Shown in pieces: positions 52,335 through 60,951 of a DNA stretch of 64,000 nucleotides. The translations under genes were made by a program, and so were the position numbers. Position 1 is the first letter of the stretch. The number at the start of each line of letters is the position of its first letter. This DNA comes from Bog-950 sp046329515 (GTDB taxonomy: Bacteria; Bacteroidota; Bacteroidia; Chitinophagales; LD1), in NCBI GenBank assembly GCA_046329515.1, contig JAXLUM010000002.1:434001-498000 (forward strand), read 5' to 3'. The notes under the pieces are model-generated. The model was not told the origin of the DNA and did no database searches. It saw nothing but the letters and a program-made list of their open reading frames with translations.

Positions 52335-52964
52335 TTATAAAAACCGCTGTATATCCTTGCCACTGGCATCAAATGCACGTATGAGCAAGGGCTCCCGCAA
52401 ATTTCGCAGGTAAGCAGACCTACTCATCTCCCAAATCATCGTATTGCGGTCATTGCCATCATTATCCTTTGCATTGGCAATTAAAACCTCTCTTAAGGTA
52501 TAACCGCACTTTGCAGGAACTTTGGCACTGGCTATATTTTTTTCATCGCAGTGAATCTCAAGTCGATCAACACATTCCACTTCAAATGCTATACGGGTAA
52601 GCGCTTTTACATTTTCGGTTATCAATCCTTTATTAATAAAATCCTTGTGCAGCCAATACCCAATTTCAAGCGCATTGCCTTGCAAACGATTATGAAGGCC
52701 GGTACTACCTAATAGTTGGGTTTCATCTTTATTAAAAATGCCCATGGTGAAGTCCTCACCGCTTTCGTACTTTGTAATAAAGTTCTGAATCCTCTCTGCT
52801 TTAGCCTCTACAGTTTCGGGCTCAAACCTTATCCAGGGCATCCAAGGCGATAGATGCTCCAAATTCTCATCAACGGATTGTTTCAATAAAGGTGCATCCT
52901 CTGTTTTATAACAGCGGATAATTAACCTTTCCGTTTCAATGCGGTAAGTTTTAAGAGGATGCAT
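52335..52964 (-). CDS. GNAT family N-acetyltransferase (RimJ/RimL type)
   Basis: A 209-residue acetyltransferase of the ribosomal-protein-acetylase group. The N-terminus TYRIETERLIIRCYKTEDAP and the block LEIGYWLHKDFINKGLITEN-like GYWLHKDFINKGLITENVKA, DRLEIHCDEKNIASAKVPAK and CGYTLREV are characteristic. The substrate could be a protein N-terminus or a small molecule. It is 24 bp downstream of the aldehyde dehydrogenase gene on the same strand, with a small hairpin between; its link to that pathway is not evident. Confidence 0.82.
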   Translation of the reverse strand: MHPLKTYRIETERLIIRCYKTEDAPLLKQSVDENLEHLSPWMPWIRFEPETVEAKAERIQNFITKYESGEDFTMGIFNKDETQLLGSTGLHNRLQGNALEIGYWLHKDFINKGLITENVKALTRIAFEVECVDRLEIHCDEKNIASAKVPAKCGYTLREVLIANAKDNDGNDRNTMIWEMSRSAYLRNLREPLLIRAFDASGKDIQRFL

Positions 52965-52981
52965 AAGGCTAAGATAGCCTT
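52965..52981 (-). promoter_or_regulatory. Hairpin abutting the acetyltransferase start codon
   Basis: AAGGCTA (52965-52971) and TAGCCTT (52975-52981) form a perfect 7-bp stem with a 3-nt loop between the aldehyde dehydrogenase stop and the acetyltransferase ATG at 52964. It would hinder ribosome access if formed in the mRNA. No T-tract follows in transcript orientation, so it is not a typical terminator. Confidence 0.35.
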
Positions 52982-52988
52982 TAACCTT

Positions 52989-54353
52989 TTATCCTCTTAA
53001 GTGGTAGGCCTTAGGTTTGGTAAAGGCACGTAACCCAATGTGAGAGAGTGTAGCGCCAAACCCCGAATGTTTACGTCCACTCCATGGTAAAGCAGCGCTA
53101 ACGCGGTCGCAGCAATTCCAATAGCTGGTGCCACTGTTAACCTGCGAAAGTATTTTGTTGGCCCGTTCTTGTGTAGCGCTGTAAACGCCTGCTGTTAAGC
53201 CATAAGCTGTATCATTCATGAGCCTGGTAGCTTCCGCATCATCTTTCACTTTCATAATACCAATAACCGGCCCGAAGCTTTCTTCGCGCATTACTTCCAT
53301 TTGGTGGTTTACATTGGTTAAAACAGTAGGCTGGTAGAAATAACCTTTACCTTCTATACGCTTGCCGCCCGTTTCAACTTTAGCGCCTTTGGCTACTGCA
53401 TCTTTAACCTGCGCATCTACCACTTCTAATTGCGGTTTGCGGGTAAGTGCGCCAATGTAAACACCATCTACATTCGGCTGACCTGTTTTATAGGTATTCA
53501 CTTCTTTTACAAACTCCTCAACGTATTTGTCATATATTTTTTCGTGAACATATATCCGCTCCACACTGCAACAGCTTTGGCCATTGTTGTAAAAAGCGCC
53601 GTCGGCGGTACCTGCTGCAACTGAGGCTATGTCTGCAATATCATCAGCTATATATAATGGGTCTTTCCCTCCTAACTCTAGTTGACAAGGCACCATTTTA
53701 GGAGCAACCTGCTCATAAATGTATTGGCCTGTTTTATAGCTGCCGGTAAAGTAGTAGCCATCTAAAGGCATTTCTAATAATGTTTTGCCTACTTCACCTG
53801 CCCCAATAGCTATTTGGAAGACATCATCAGGCACACCAGCCTGCTTCAGATATTTTTCAATCTCTAAGCCCGTAAGCGTGGCAAATTCAGAAGGTTTATA
53901 CATAACTGCATTACCAGCTAAAAGGGCCGGAACAAAAACGTTTGTGCCAACCAAGTAAGGATAGTTCCAGGCGCTTATGTTGCAGATAACGCCCAGCGGC
54001 TCGTATACTATTTTTTCCTGCATGCCTTCCTGCACCGTCATTACCTCTTCGCTTAAATATTTGTCAGCGTTCTCGGTCAACCACTTTATGCGGGCGCGTG
54101 CACCATTTACCTCATTGCGCGATTGCTGCATTGGCTTGCCCACTTCTGAGGTCAACACCCGTGCGCACTCTTCAATATTTTCATGCAACAACTCAGCAAA
54201 TTTTTGAAGAACGGCAATGCGTTGTTTTAAAGGGACTTCATTCCACTTTTTTTGCCCATCAGTAAGCTTAGCCAGCTTTTGTTGCAGGCTTTCTTTTGAA
54301 TCTTCTTTAAGGTCGGCAATTACTTCTTCGGTGGCAGGGTTAACTACTTTCAT
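52989..54353 (-). CDS. NAD(P)-dependent aldehyde dehydrogenase
   Basis: A 454-residue ALDH superfamily enzyme. Catalytic residues: N130 (SAWNYP), E226 (CQLELGGKDP) and C261 (NNGQSCCSV). The sequence resembles succinate-semialdehyde/PuuC-type enzymes. It is third in a minus-strand row with a PuuD-like hydrolase and an iron alcohol dehydrogenase, so its likely substrate is a gamma-glutamyl amino-aldehyde; this is inference. Start ATG 54353, where the conserved MKVVNPATEEVI begins; the open frame to 54416 runs into a dispersed repeat and adds no conserved sequence. The missing NAD-domain extension (~20 residues shorter than many ALDHs) is at the N-terminus. Confidence 0.87.
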   Translation of the reverse strand: MKVVNPATEEVIADLKEDSKESLQQKLAKLTDGQKKWNEVPLKQRIAVLQKFAELLHENIEECARVLTSEVGKPMQQSRNEVNGARARIKWLTENADKYLSEEVMTVQEGMQEKIVYEPLGVICNISAWNYPYLVGTNVFVPALLAGNAVMYKPSEFATLTGLEIEKYLKQAGVPDDVFQIAIGAGEVGKTLLEMPLDGYYFTGSYKTGQYIYEQVAPKMVPCQLELGGKDPLYIADDIADIASVAAGTADGAFYNNGQSCCSVERIYVHEKIYDKYVEEFVKEVNTYKTGQPNVDGVYIGALTRKPQLEVVDAQVKDAVAKGAKVETGGKRIEGKGYFYQPTVLTNVNHQMEVMREESFGPVIGIMKVKDDAEATRLMNDTAYGLTAGVYSATQERANKILSQVNSGTSYWNCCDRVSAALPWSGRKHSGFGATLSHIGLRAFTKPKAYHLRG

Positions 54354-54410
54354 GGTATTTAAATTGGGCTGTAAGTTTAGGGGATTGTGGGGAAGGGACA
54401 AAATGCACAA

Positions 54411-54469
54411 CGTCATGCTGAACTTGATTCAGCATCCCCTTTTAGATTCCGGCTTTCGCCGGAATGACG
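54411..54469. repeat. REP-like palindromic element with two hairpins
   Basis: A 59-bp element bounded by CGTCAT (54411-54416) and its complement ATGACG (54464-54469). It contains two perfect 8-bp hairpins: ATGCTGAA/TTCAGCAT (54415-54422/54428-54435) and ATTCCGGC/GCCGGAAT (54446-54453/54458-54465). The phrases 'cgtcatgctgaac' and 'attccggctttcgccggaatgacg' are known to me as widely dispersed intergenic repeats in many bacteria. It lies between the puuD-like and aldehyde dehydrogenase genes and may act as a partial terminator. Confidence 0.72.
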
Positions 54470-54472
54470 ATG

Positions 54473-55198
54473 TTATTTCTCCGCCTGCTTCCTAACCTCT
54501 TCTAAAAAGCGCTCGCGGATGTTTTTAGATAAGGGGTTGGTGTCTTTATCCAACATGCGTTCCGGGTGCCATTGCACAGCCAGCAGAAAAGGCTTGTCGC
54601 TTTTGTCTTTCCATTCAGCGCCTTCTATTACAAAGTCGGGAGAGTACGAGTTAACCATTAGTTCTTCGGCAACTACGCTTACCCCCTGGTGGTGGGCGCT
54701 ATTGATGCTGCCTTTGGTGCCACCCGCTATTTGGCTCAACAGGCTTTCTTTTACAATGTCAACTTCATGCTGGCCATCAGTATCGTTATGGCGGCGATGG
54801 TCTTTATTGCCCCCTTCTTCAAGGTCCTGCATTAATTGACCCCCAAGGGCAACATTTACCAATTGAAGTCCGCGGCAAATAGCTAAAACCGGGTGGTTAA
54901 AGTTAAGGGCTGTTTCAAATACATGCATTTCAAACTCATCGCGCTGCTTATTAAACTCTGCCGGGCCGTTCGGGTAGTTTGTTCTCTCGTTTTCGTAAAA
55001 CTCAGGATGCACATCTACACCACCGCTCAGCACAATACCATCGCAATCCTCAATCTCATCCCAAGCATCATCAAGGCTGTGCTTTTCCCAATGCAGCTCC
55101 ACTATTTCAATGCTATCATCATTGCCTTTAAGCCACAGCGGGTAATTCTCGTGGCGAGCTTCGGTAACAGTAAGTCCTATACGTAGTTTTTTAGCCAT
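54473..55198 (-). CDS. Gamma-glutamyl-GABA hydrolase family protein (PuuD-like)
   Basis: A 241-residue class I glutamine-amidotransferase-fold hydrolase of the PuuD family, which cleaves gamma-glutamyl bonds to release glutamate. The triad is visible: C108 in LAICRGLQLVNV, H211 and E213 in AVQWHPERM. Supporting blocks: LSGGVDVHPEFY and NSAHHQGV. In PuuD the substrate is gamma-glutamyl-GABA; here, with alcohol and aldehyde dehydrogenases adjacent, gamma-glutamylglycine is a plausible alternative. It lies 119 bp after the alcohol dehydrogenase on the same strand. Confidence 0.87.
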   Translation of the reverse strand: MAKKLRIGLTVTEARHENYPLWLKGNDDSIEIVELHWEKHSLDDAWDEIEDCDGIVLSGGVDVHPEFYENERTNYPNGPAEFNKQRDEFEMHVFETALNFNHPVLAICRGLQLVNVALGGQLMQDLEEGGNKDHRRHNDTDGQHEVDIVKESLLSQIAGGTKGSINSAHHQGVSVVAEELMVNSYSPDFVIEGAEWKDKSDKPFLLAVQWHPERMLDKDTNPLSKNIRERFLEEVRKQAEK

Positions 55199-55317
55199 AC
55201 TTTTAATTTAACCACATAGACACAAAGTAATAATATAAATTGAACGCAGTGACTATTGTTTGCGTATGTTGCTTAACTCCAAAAGCAAAAAAGCTATGTT
55301 TCTATGTGGTAAAGAAA

Positions 55318-56466
55318 CTATAGCGCTTGGCCATAAAGCATGCGGAAGTCCGCGCGGCTAACGGGCTTAGGGTTGTTAGGGTGTGCAAAGTCAGCAAAGG
55401 CAAGGTCGGCCAAGGTTTCCAGGTGCTCTTCCTTCACGCCTATCGCGCTTAGTTTGTGCGGTATGTTTACGCGGGTGTTTAAATCAAACAGGTATTGCAC
55501 TACAGCTTCGCCACTATGTTTTGGTAAATCCAGTGTTTGCGCCATGCGCTTAAAGCGGTCTTCAAAACCTGCAATGTTGTACTGCATACCGTAAGGAATA
55601 TTTACCGCATTGGCTAAACCGTGGTGTGTATCCAGCAAGCTACTCAATGGATGCGCTAAAGAATGCACTACACCTAGTCCTTTTTGAAAGGCAATAGCGC
55701 CCATCATACTGGCCAGTAACATTTGCGAGCGCGATTCTAAATCCGGCTTGTTGGTGGCTTTCTCTAACGACTGCGAAATAAGCCGCATACCTTCTAAAGC
55801 AATACCATCGCAAATAGGGTGGTAGTTCTTCGCCAGGAAAGCTTCCATGTTATGGGTTAAAGCATCCATACCGGTGGCGGCTGTAATAAAGGCCGGCAGC
55901 TCCATAGTAAGCATAGGGTCGGCAAAAACAATTTTAGCCAACAGCTTAGGCGAGAAAAGTATTTTCTTTTGGTGCGTTTCGTCATCAGCAATAATGGCGC
56001 TCCTTCCCACTTCGCTACCGGTACCGCTGGTAGTTGGTATAGTAATAAAGTGCGGCACATCATTAGTTACATATACATCGCCGCCAATTAAATCGTCATA
56101 CTTAAACAGGTCTTCGCGATGATTTACACGCAATACCATAGCACGGGCTACATCAAGGGCAGCGCCGCCACCTACACCCACAATACAATCACGCTTGGTA
56201 TTATCCCACACATCTACACCCTTGTATACATCACTCTTAACCGGATTTTTATGAATGTCACTAAACACTTCAACCGAGAATCCATTAGCTTTTAAATCGT
56301 CTGCAATCTTTTTCAGGAAGGGCAACTGCGCCACATTAGGGTCAGTTACTATTAATGGATTTTTAAGATTGTTGCTTTTTAAATAGCCGGGCAATTCATT
56401 AATAGCGCCTGCGCCAAAACGGATGATGGTAGGAAAGTTAAACTGACGTACGGTTTCGAAAATCAT
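55318..56466 (-). CDS. Iron-containing alcohol dehydrogenase (FucO-like)
   Basis: A 382-residue group III alcohol dehydrogenase. The four metal ligands align with E. coli FucO: D201 and H205 (GMDALTHNMEAF), H268 (VVHSLAHPL) and H282 (TPH-type DTHHGLANA). The NAD loop reads GVGGGAALDVARAM. Family members oxidise primary alcohols or reduce aldehydes. Being first in a minus-strand row with PuuD-like and aldehyde dehydrogenase genes suggests oxidation of a hydroxyl-bearing gamma-glutamyl amide, an inference discussed in the findings. Confidence 0.88.
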   Translation of the reverse strand: MIFETVRQFNFPTIIRFGAGAINELPGYLKSNNLKNPLIVTDPNVAQLPFLKKIADDLKANGFSVEVFSDIHKNPVKSDVYKGVDVWDNTKRDCIVGVGGGAALDVARAMVLRVNHREDLFKYDDLIGGDVYVTNDVPHFITIPTTSGTGSEVGRSAIIADDETHQKKILFSPKLLAKIVFADPMLTMELPAFITAATGMDALTHNMEAFLAKNYHPICDGIALEGMRLISQSLEKATNKPDLESRSQMLLASMMGAIAFQKGLGVVHSLAHPLSSLLDTHHGLANAVNIPYGMQYNIAGFEDRFKRMAQTLDLPKHSGEAVVQYLFDLNTRVNIPHKLSAIGVKEEHLETLADLAFADFAHPNNPKPVSRADFRMLYGQAL

Positions 56467-56602
56467 GGTGTAAAATTTGAGAGCGCAAATATATACTTCA
56501 CAGCAGTAAACAATTACAAAAAAATGACCAAACGCCGGGATTCTGAAGCCACCGAATGATTAAGTCGTCCGTCTTTTAGTTATCATTGTCATATACCCGC
56601 TT

Positions 56603-57853
56603 ATGAAGAAATTTTTACCCCTCCTGCTTATTGCACTGGCTTTGCATACCAGCGCAGCCGTTAAAAAGGTGTTGTTTATCGGTAACAGCTATACCTATGT
56701 GAACGACTTACCCAACCTGCTTCTCCAGTTGAGCGAATCGCATGGAGATACGATAACCGTTGACAGCTATGCCCCCGGCGGTTACACCTTTCAGCAACAT
56801 AGCACAGATGCCACAGCCCTTGCCAAAATTGCGCAAGGCGGTTGGGATTATGTTATACTACAGGAGCAAAGCCAGCGGCCTTCTTTTCCTCCGGGCCAGG
56901 TAGCCACCGAGGTTTACCCTTACGCCAAAACGCTTGACAGCCTAATACATGTTAGCAGCCCTTGTGCTGAAACTGTTTTTTACATGACCTGGGGCCGTAA
57001 AAACGGTGATGCCTCCAACTGTGGCGGTTATCCAATACTATGCACCTACAACGGTATGCAAAGCCGCCTGCGTGAGAGTTACCTCGAAATGACAGTGGAC
57101 AATAACGCCACCGTTGCCCCATGCGGCATGGCGTGGAAACGTATACGCGATACGGATACAACTATTGTGCTTTACCAGGCCGATGAGTCGCACCCTGAAA
57201 TAGCGGGTAGTTATTTAAATGCCTGCGTACTCTATTCCAGCATTTTTCATAAAAGCAGCCTGAACAGTTCGTTTAAATCGACCTTGCCTGATTCCATAGC
57301 CAACAAGCTTCAGGCAGCCTCTGATTTTGTAGTATTCGACAGCCTTAGCCAGTGGCAGGGCAGTGGAGGGTTGGTGTATGCTGATTTTAGTGCATCGCAA
57401 AGTGGCGGGCTTATCAATTTCACTAATCAGTCGGTAAACGGAACAAGCTTTACTTGGGCCTTTGGTGACGGAAACGGATCTACCTCCGCTTCAACATCGC
57501 ATACGTACGCACAGGCAGGAACCTATACAGTTACTTTAACGGTTAGTAATGCCTGCCACAGTTCAACAGCTAGTAAGCAAGTTGTGGTAACCGCCGGTAA
57601 TGGTATAAGCCCAACGCTTGCTGATGCTATAAAAGTTTATCCTTCCGTTACTACTGATAAATTATTTGTAGAGGCTGACTTGCCTGAAGCTGAAATTGAG
57701 TTGTACAGCCTAAGCGGCCAGTTATTGTTACAGCAAAAACTGGGTAATGGAACAACAGAAGTAAAACTGGGAAGCTTGGCACCACAAACCCTGCTATACG
57801 TAGTTAAAGCAAGCGGCACTAAAGCCTTAAGCGGCCAAATACAGAAGCAGTAG
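56603..57853 (+). CDS. Secreted SGNH-like hydrolase with PKD domain and T9SS sorting domain
   Basis: A 416-residue protein with signal peptide (FLPLLLIALALHTSAA). The catalytic part starts VKKVLFIGNSYTYVNDLP (SGNH block I, with nucleophile serine in GNSYT) and ends DESHPEIAGSY (D-x-x-H block V). A PKD domain follows (residues ~255-335: FTWAFGDGNGSTSASTSHTY, AGTYTVTLTVSN), then a type A sorting domain (IKVYPSVTTDKLFVEA to YVVKASGTKALSGQ). It is probably a surface-attached or secreted esterase-like enzyme on T9SS. It interrupts the minus-strand series of amine-catabolism genes on the opposite strand. Confidence 0.83.
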   Translation: MKKFLPLLLIALALHTSAAVKKVLFIGNSYTYVNDLPNLLLQLSESHGDTITVDSYAPGGYTFQQHSTDATALAKIAQGGWDYVILQEQSQRPSFPPGQVATEVYPYAKTLDSLIHVSSPCAETVFYMTWGRKNGDASNCGGYPILCTYNGMQSRLRESYLEMTVDNNATVAPCGMAWKRIRDTDTTIVLYQADESHPEIAGSYLNACVLYSSIFHKSSLNSSFKSTLPDSIANKLQAASDFVVFDSLSQWQGSGGLVYADFSASQSGGLINFTNQSVNGTSFTWAFGDGNGSTSASTSHTYAQAGTYTVTLTVSNACHSSTASKQVVVTAGNGISPTLADAIKVYPSVTTDKLFVEADLPEAEIELYSLSGQLLLQQKLGNGTTEVKLGSLAPQTLLYVVKASGTKALSGQIQKQ

Positions 57854-57903
57854 CTGTAAATATCGCTACCGCTTTGTATTATCCGTTTTTATGATATCTT
57901 CTT

Positions 57904-60159
57904 TTAGTAGGTTCTTTCCAACACAAACCAACTGAAGGCGCGCAGGTTCAGTTTTACCATGCTATCTACTACCAGTGGGTCTAATCTCCTCCAGGCATTT
58001 TCAAGAATGGTTTTAGCCTCGCGTTCGCTTTTTTCAATGGCCTGCACTTTATCAAGCAGGGCAACCGCCTCGCCTATCTTTTTAATGTCGCTGGTTTTAG
58101 AATCAACTATTGTCCACAAACGCTTACGGTCTGCCTTGTTAAGCATGGTCATTGCCTTGGCAACAGGGTAGGTAATTTTACCTGCGGTAATATCTTCTCC
58201 CTTAGTCTTTAAATGGTCCTTAAACCCTTTCAGGTTAAGGGTATCATCAATTATCTGGAAGGAAACACCAAGCGCTTCAAAATAATTGCCAAGGGCATCA
58301 ATCTGGTCTTTCTTTCCTTCGCCCAACAAGCCACCAATTTTAGCAAGATAAGCCGCAGGTGCCGCTGATTTTAAACGGTGCGTTGCCGCTACACGTTTTA
58401 CTAAACTCTTCGCAACTTTATCGTCCTTCAGCACTTTAGGCATAAGGTAATTTAAGCCGTGTATATCCATGGCCTGGCCGCTGTGCGAAGCGCGCATAGC
58501 TTCAAAGTACCAGTTATAGATTTGCACTTTCTCCTTCCATCCTTTATCAACCCGGTAAATGCAAACCTGGCCAAGGAAGTAAGCTGCCGTTCCGCTATTG
58601 ATGGCCTTTGCTTCACCAAACATTACGTGTGCAGCAGGGCCGCCACGGCGCACCGTGCTCTTGTCCTGTACGTCATCTACCATTAAGGAGCCGGCATGCA
58701 ACAATTCAGGTAACGCTAACCAATCAATAGCCACCTGCGAGTCGCCACCTACAATATCGCAACAGGCTATTGTGGCATAACTGCGCCATGATTTTCCGCC
58801 ACGGTCTGTTATTGTGCGTATAGGCTTAAGAAAAGCTTCTATATAAGCCTCCTTATCCAGGCCTTCTATTAAGTGCTTATTGCCTTTGGTAGAAACCAGC
58901 TCTTCAAACTTTTCCTGGTCAAATGCCAGGGGCACGATTTGCTGCACCGATTTTAAAGTAGTGCGCGAAACAGCTTTCAGAAATTCCTTCATGTTACTGC
59001 TGTTTACAAAACCGTGGCGTTCAATAAAGCCCGGGCCGATAACCTGTTTGCCATTTAGGGTGCCTTGTACGTTAACGCGGCCTTCCCAAAACGCTGGTTT
59101 GGAGATTACCGTGGCAAACTCCTGCCTGTCGAAAGCAGCTTCGGCCTTAATCTTCAACTTAAATTCAGGGGCTTCTAAAATCCAGGCGGTAGGGTAATCA
59201 TTAAACGTACGCGTGCTGGTCCACACCTCGCCTACCGGCTTTAGCTTGAATTTCGTAGAGTGAAAGCGCTTGCCGTTCTTATCAACCATTATAATGAAGG
59301 AGCCACAATCTTCGCCTGTTTTTAAATCTACCAGGTCGTAGGCAGTAAGCTCGGTGCCGTTATCCAATTGCATGGCTATCCAGTTCCAGCTTACGTCCTT
59401 CTTCAGATTATCATTTTTCTTTTCAGGGTGGCAGCCAAATTCATGGTCGTACCAACCGGTAGCTTCTTCAATTTTATAGGCGTCCTTTCCAATTTTAAAA
59501 CCACCCGTTACTTCACACTTAGGGATGAAGTAGTAGAACATATCCTCGGCTGAAACACCGCGCACCACGCCGTTGTTGCCGTGGCGTGTTGGCGGCTTTT
59601 GAGGGAAAAAACGGATATCTACATTCAGTTGCTGCCTTTTGTGTTCAAGGTGCAATACATAGCTGCCGTCTTTTTGCTTGGTAAAGGTGTTACCATCATA
59701 GTTCAGGTATAGTTTATCTAAACTGATGGTGGGTTCTTTCTTCAGCAACTCATCGGGGTAAGGCACCACGCCTTTGCTCAGCATTTCAATACCGGCACGG
59801 CGAATGAAAGGGTCTTTCACCATTTCGCCTTTTTTCAACCGCTCTAAACCTAATTGCGGAGCGCGGCGGTCAACCAAACTTACGGTGTAGTATTTTTTCT
59901 TTTCAATATCTGATATACCGAAAATGACAGAGTGGCCATAAACAGGTTTTTTGCTCACTTTATCGTAGTCAATTACACTCTGAAAGAAAGAGGCAAATAA
60001 GGAGAACTCCCTACCGCCCTTTACCTTAATATGGCTATGCATGTACCACCATTCCGTAGTTGAACTATGGTGTGGCAGGTCGTGCAGGTTTAAATTGATA
60101 GGGCCGTCAGCGGGCCAGTCTTGTGCAAAAAACGGAGCAGGGGTCTTCTTCTTATTCAT
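57904..60159 (-). CDS. Fusion of CrtC-like lipocalin domain and polyprenyl diphosphate synthase
   Basis: A 751-residue cytoplasmic two-domain protein. Residues ~1-370 match the CrtC/AttH-like lipocalin family (hydroxyneurosporene synthase-like): LNLHDLPHHSSTTEWWYMHS, EATGWYDHEFGCHPEKK, SWNWIAMQLDNGTELTAYDL. Residues ~385-751 are a trans-polyprenyl diphosphate synthase: first aspartate motif DDVQD (495-499) followed by RRGG, and second motif DDTLN (638-642) in FQIIDDTLNLKG, similar to the DDxxN of type III GGPP synthases. One open frame joins them with no stop. The C-domain makes isoprenoid chains; the N-domain may hydrate or cyclise an isoprenoid, or is structural (inference). No carotenoid genes lie nearby. 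Confidence 0.82.
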   Translation of the reverse strand: MNKKKTPAPFFAQDWPADGPINLNLHDLPHHSSTTEWWYMHSHIKVKGGREFSLFASFFQSVIDYDKVSKKPVYGHSVIFGISDIEKKKYYTVSLVDRRAPQLGLERLKKGEMVKDPFIRRAGIEMLSKGVVPYPDELLKKEPTISLDKLYLNYDGNTFTKQKDGSYVLHLEHKRQQLNVDIRFFPQKPPTRHGNNGVVRGVSAEDMFYYFIPKCEVTGGFKIGKDAYKIEEATGWYDHEFGCHPEKKNDNLKKDVSWNWIAMQLDNGTELTAYDLVDLKTGEDCGSFIIMVDKNGKRFHSTKFKLKPVGEVWTSTRTFNDYPTAWILEAPEFKLKIKAEAAFDRQEFATVISKPAFWEGRVNVQGTLNGKQVIGPGFIERHGFVNSSNMKEFLKAVSRTTLKSVQQIVPLAFDQEKFEELVSTKGNKHLIEGLDKEAYIEAFLKPIRTITDRGGKSWRSYATIACCDIVGGDSQVAIDWLALPELLHAGSLMVDDVQDKSTVRRGGPAAHVMFGEAKAINSGTAAYFLGQVCIYRVDKGWKEKVQIYNWYFEAMRASHSGQAMDIHGLNYLMPKVLKDDKVAKSLVKRVAATHRLKSAAPAAYLAKIGGLLGEGKKDQIDALGNYFEALGVSFQIIDDTLNLKGFKDHLKTKGEDITAGKITYPVAKAMTMLNKADRKRLWTIVDSKTSDIKKIGEAVALLDKVQAIEKSEREAKTILENAWRRLDPLVVDSMVKLNLRAFSWFVLERTY

Positions 60160-60322
60160 TGTAGCTTTAAAATGAGTGGTGCGATTATAACCATTTGTGA
60201 AACAGTATTCGGGCTGATTTTAATCCTTATATCGGCCCCGTTAAAAAGATGAGATAGTTAGCAGGGTTTAGCCGGCCATTTTGTAGTTTGGCGAAAACAG
60301 CGATACACTTAAACACTTGCAT

Positions 60323-60949
60323 ATGGGCCTATTCACACGTTTTAAGCTTTGGCGTTTTTCAAAAGAGCGCACTGAGTTTTTCAGTGATGCTGTTTTTGCC
60401 ATAATAATAACCTTGCTGGTTTTAGAAATAAAGGTGCCGCCTATTAAAGATCATACCAGTTCTGACGCCTTACTGGATGCATTGAAAGAAATGGCCCCTA
60501 AAATTATAAGCTGGGTAGTAAGTTTTTTCTTTGTTGCGGTAATGTGGGTGCAACACCACAATGTATATCGTATGGCTACCAAAATAGATTACGGAACGGT
60601 TTGGATAAATATGCTGTTCTTGTTGTTTCTATCGTTTATTCCCTTCCCCACAGCTTTAATGGGGGAATACCCGCATAACCGGCCAGCAGTGCTTTTGTTC
60701 GGCTTAGTGGCCACGCTGGCATCTCTGCTGCAAATCTTTTTATACCGCAACATTGCCAAAAATCATTTACAGCCACATTACGACCAAGCCGGTGTAATGA
60801 AGAATGTACGCCGCTCTTTTTTGCTCGCGCCCTTGTTATTAGTAGTGGCTTCAGCCGTTAGCTTTATCAGCTTAATGCTTCCTTATTTTATTTATGCGCT
60901 GGTGCCCATATTCTTTCTTCTGCCATTAGATAAAGAAAAGACAGAGTAG
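60323..60949 (+). CDS. TMEM175/DUF1211 family potassium channel-like protein
   Basis: A 208-residue membrane protein with six hydrophobic segments. The family motif FSDAVFAIIITLLVLEIKVP is at residues ~17-36, followed by SWVVSFFFVAVMWVQHHNVY. Bacterial TMEM175 proteins form tetrameric K+-permeable channels. Start at ATG 60323, two codons after an in-frame TTG (60317). It ends 2 bp from the convergent glutamine synthetase-like gene. Confidence 0.88.
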   Translation: MGLFTRFKLWRFSKERTEFFSDAVFAIIITLLVLEIKVPPIKDHTSSDALLDALKEMAPKIISWVVSFFFVAVMWVQHHNVYRMATKIDYGTVWINMLFLLFLSFIPFPTALMGEYPHNRPAVLLFGLVATLASLLQIFLYRNIAKNHLQPHYDQAGVMKNVRRSFLLAPLLLVVASAVSFISLMLPYFIYALVPIFFLLPLDKEKTE

Positions 60950-60951
60950 CA

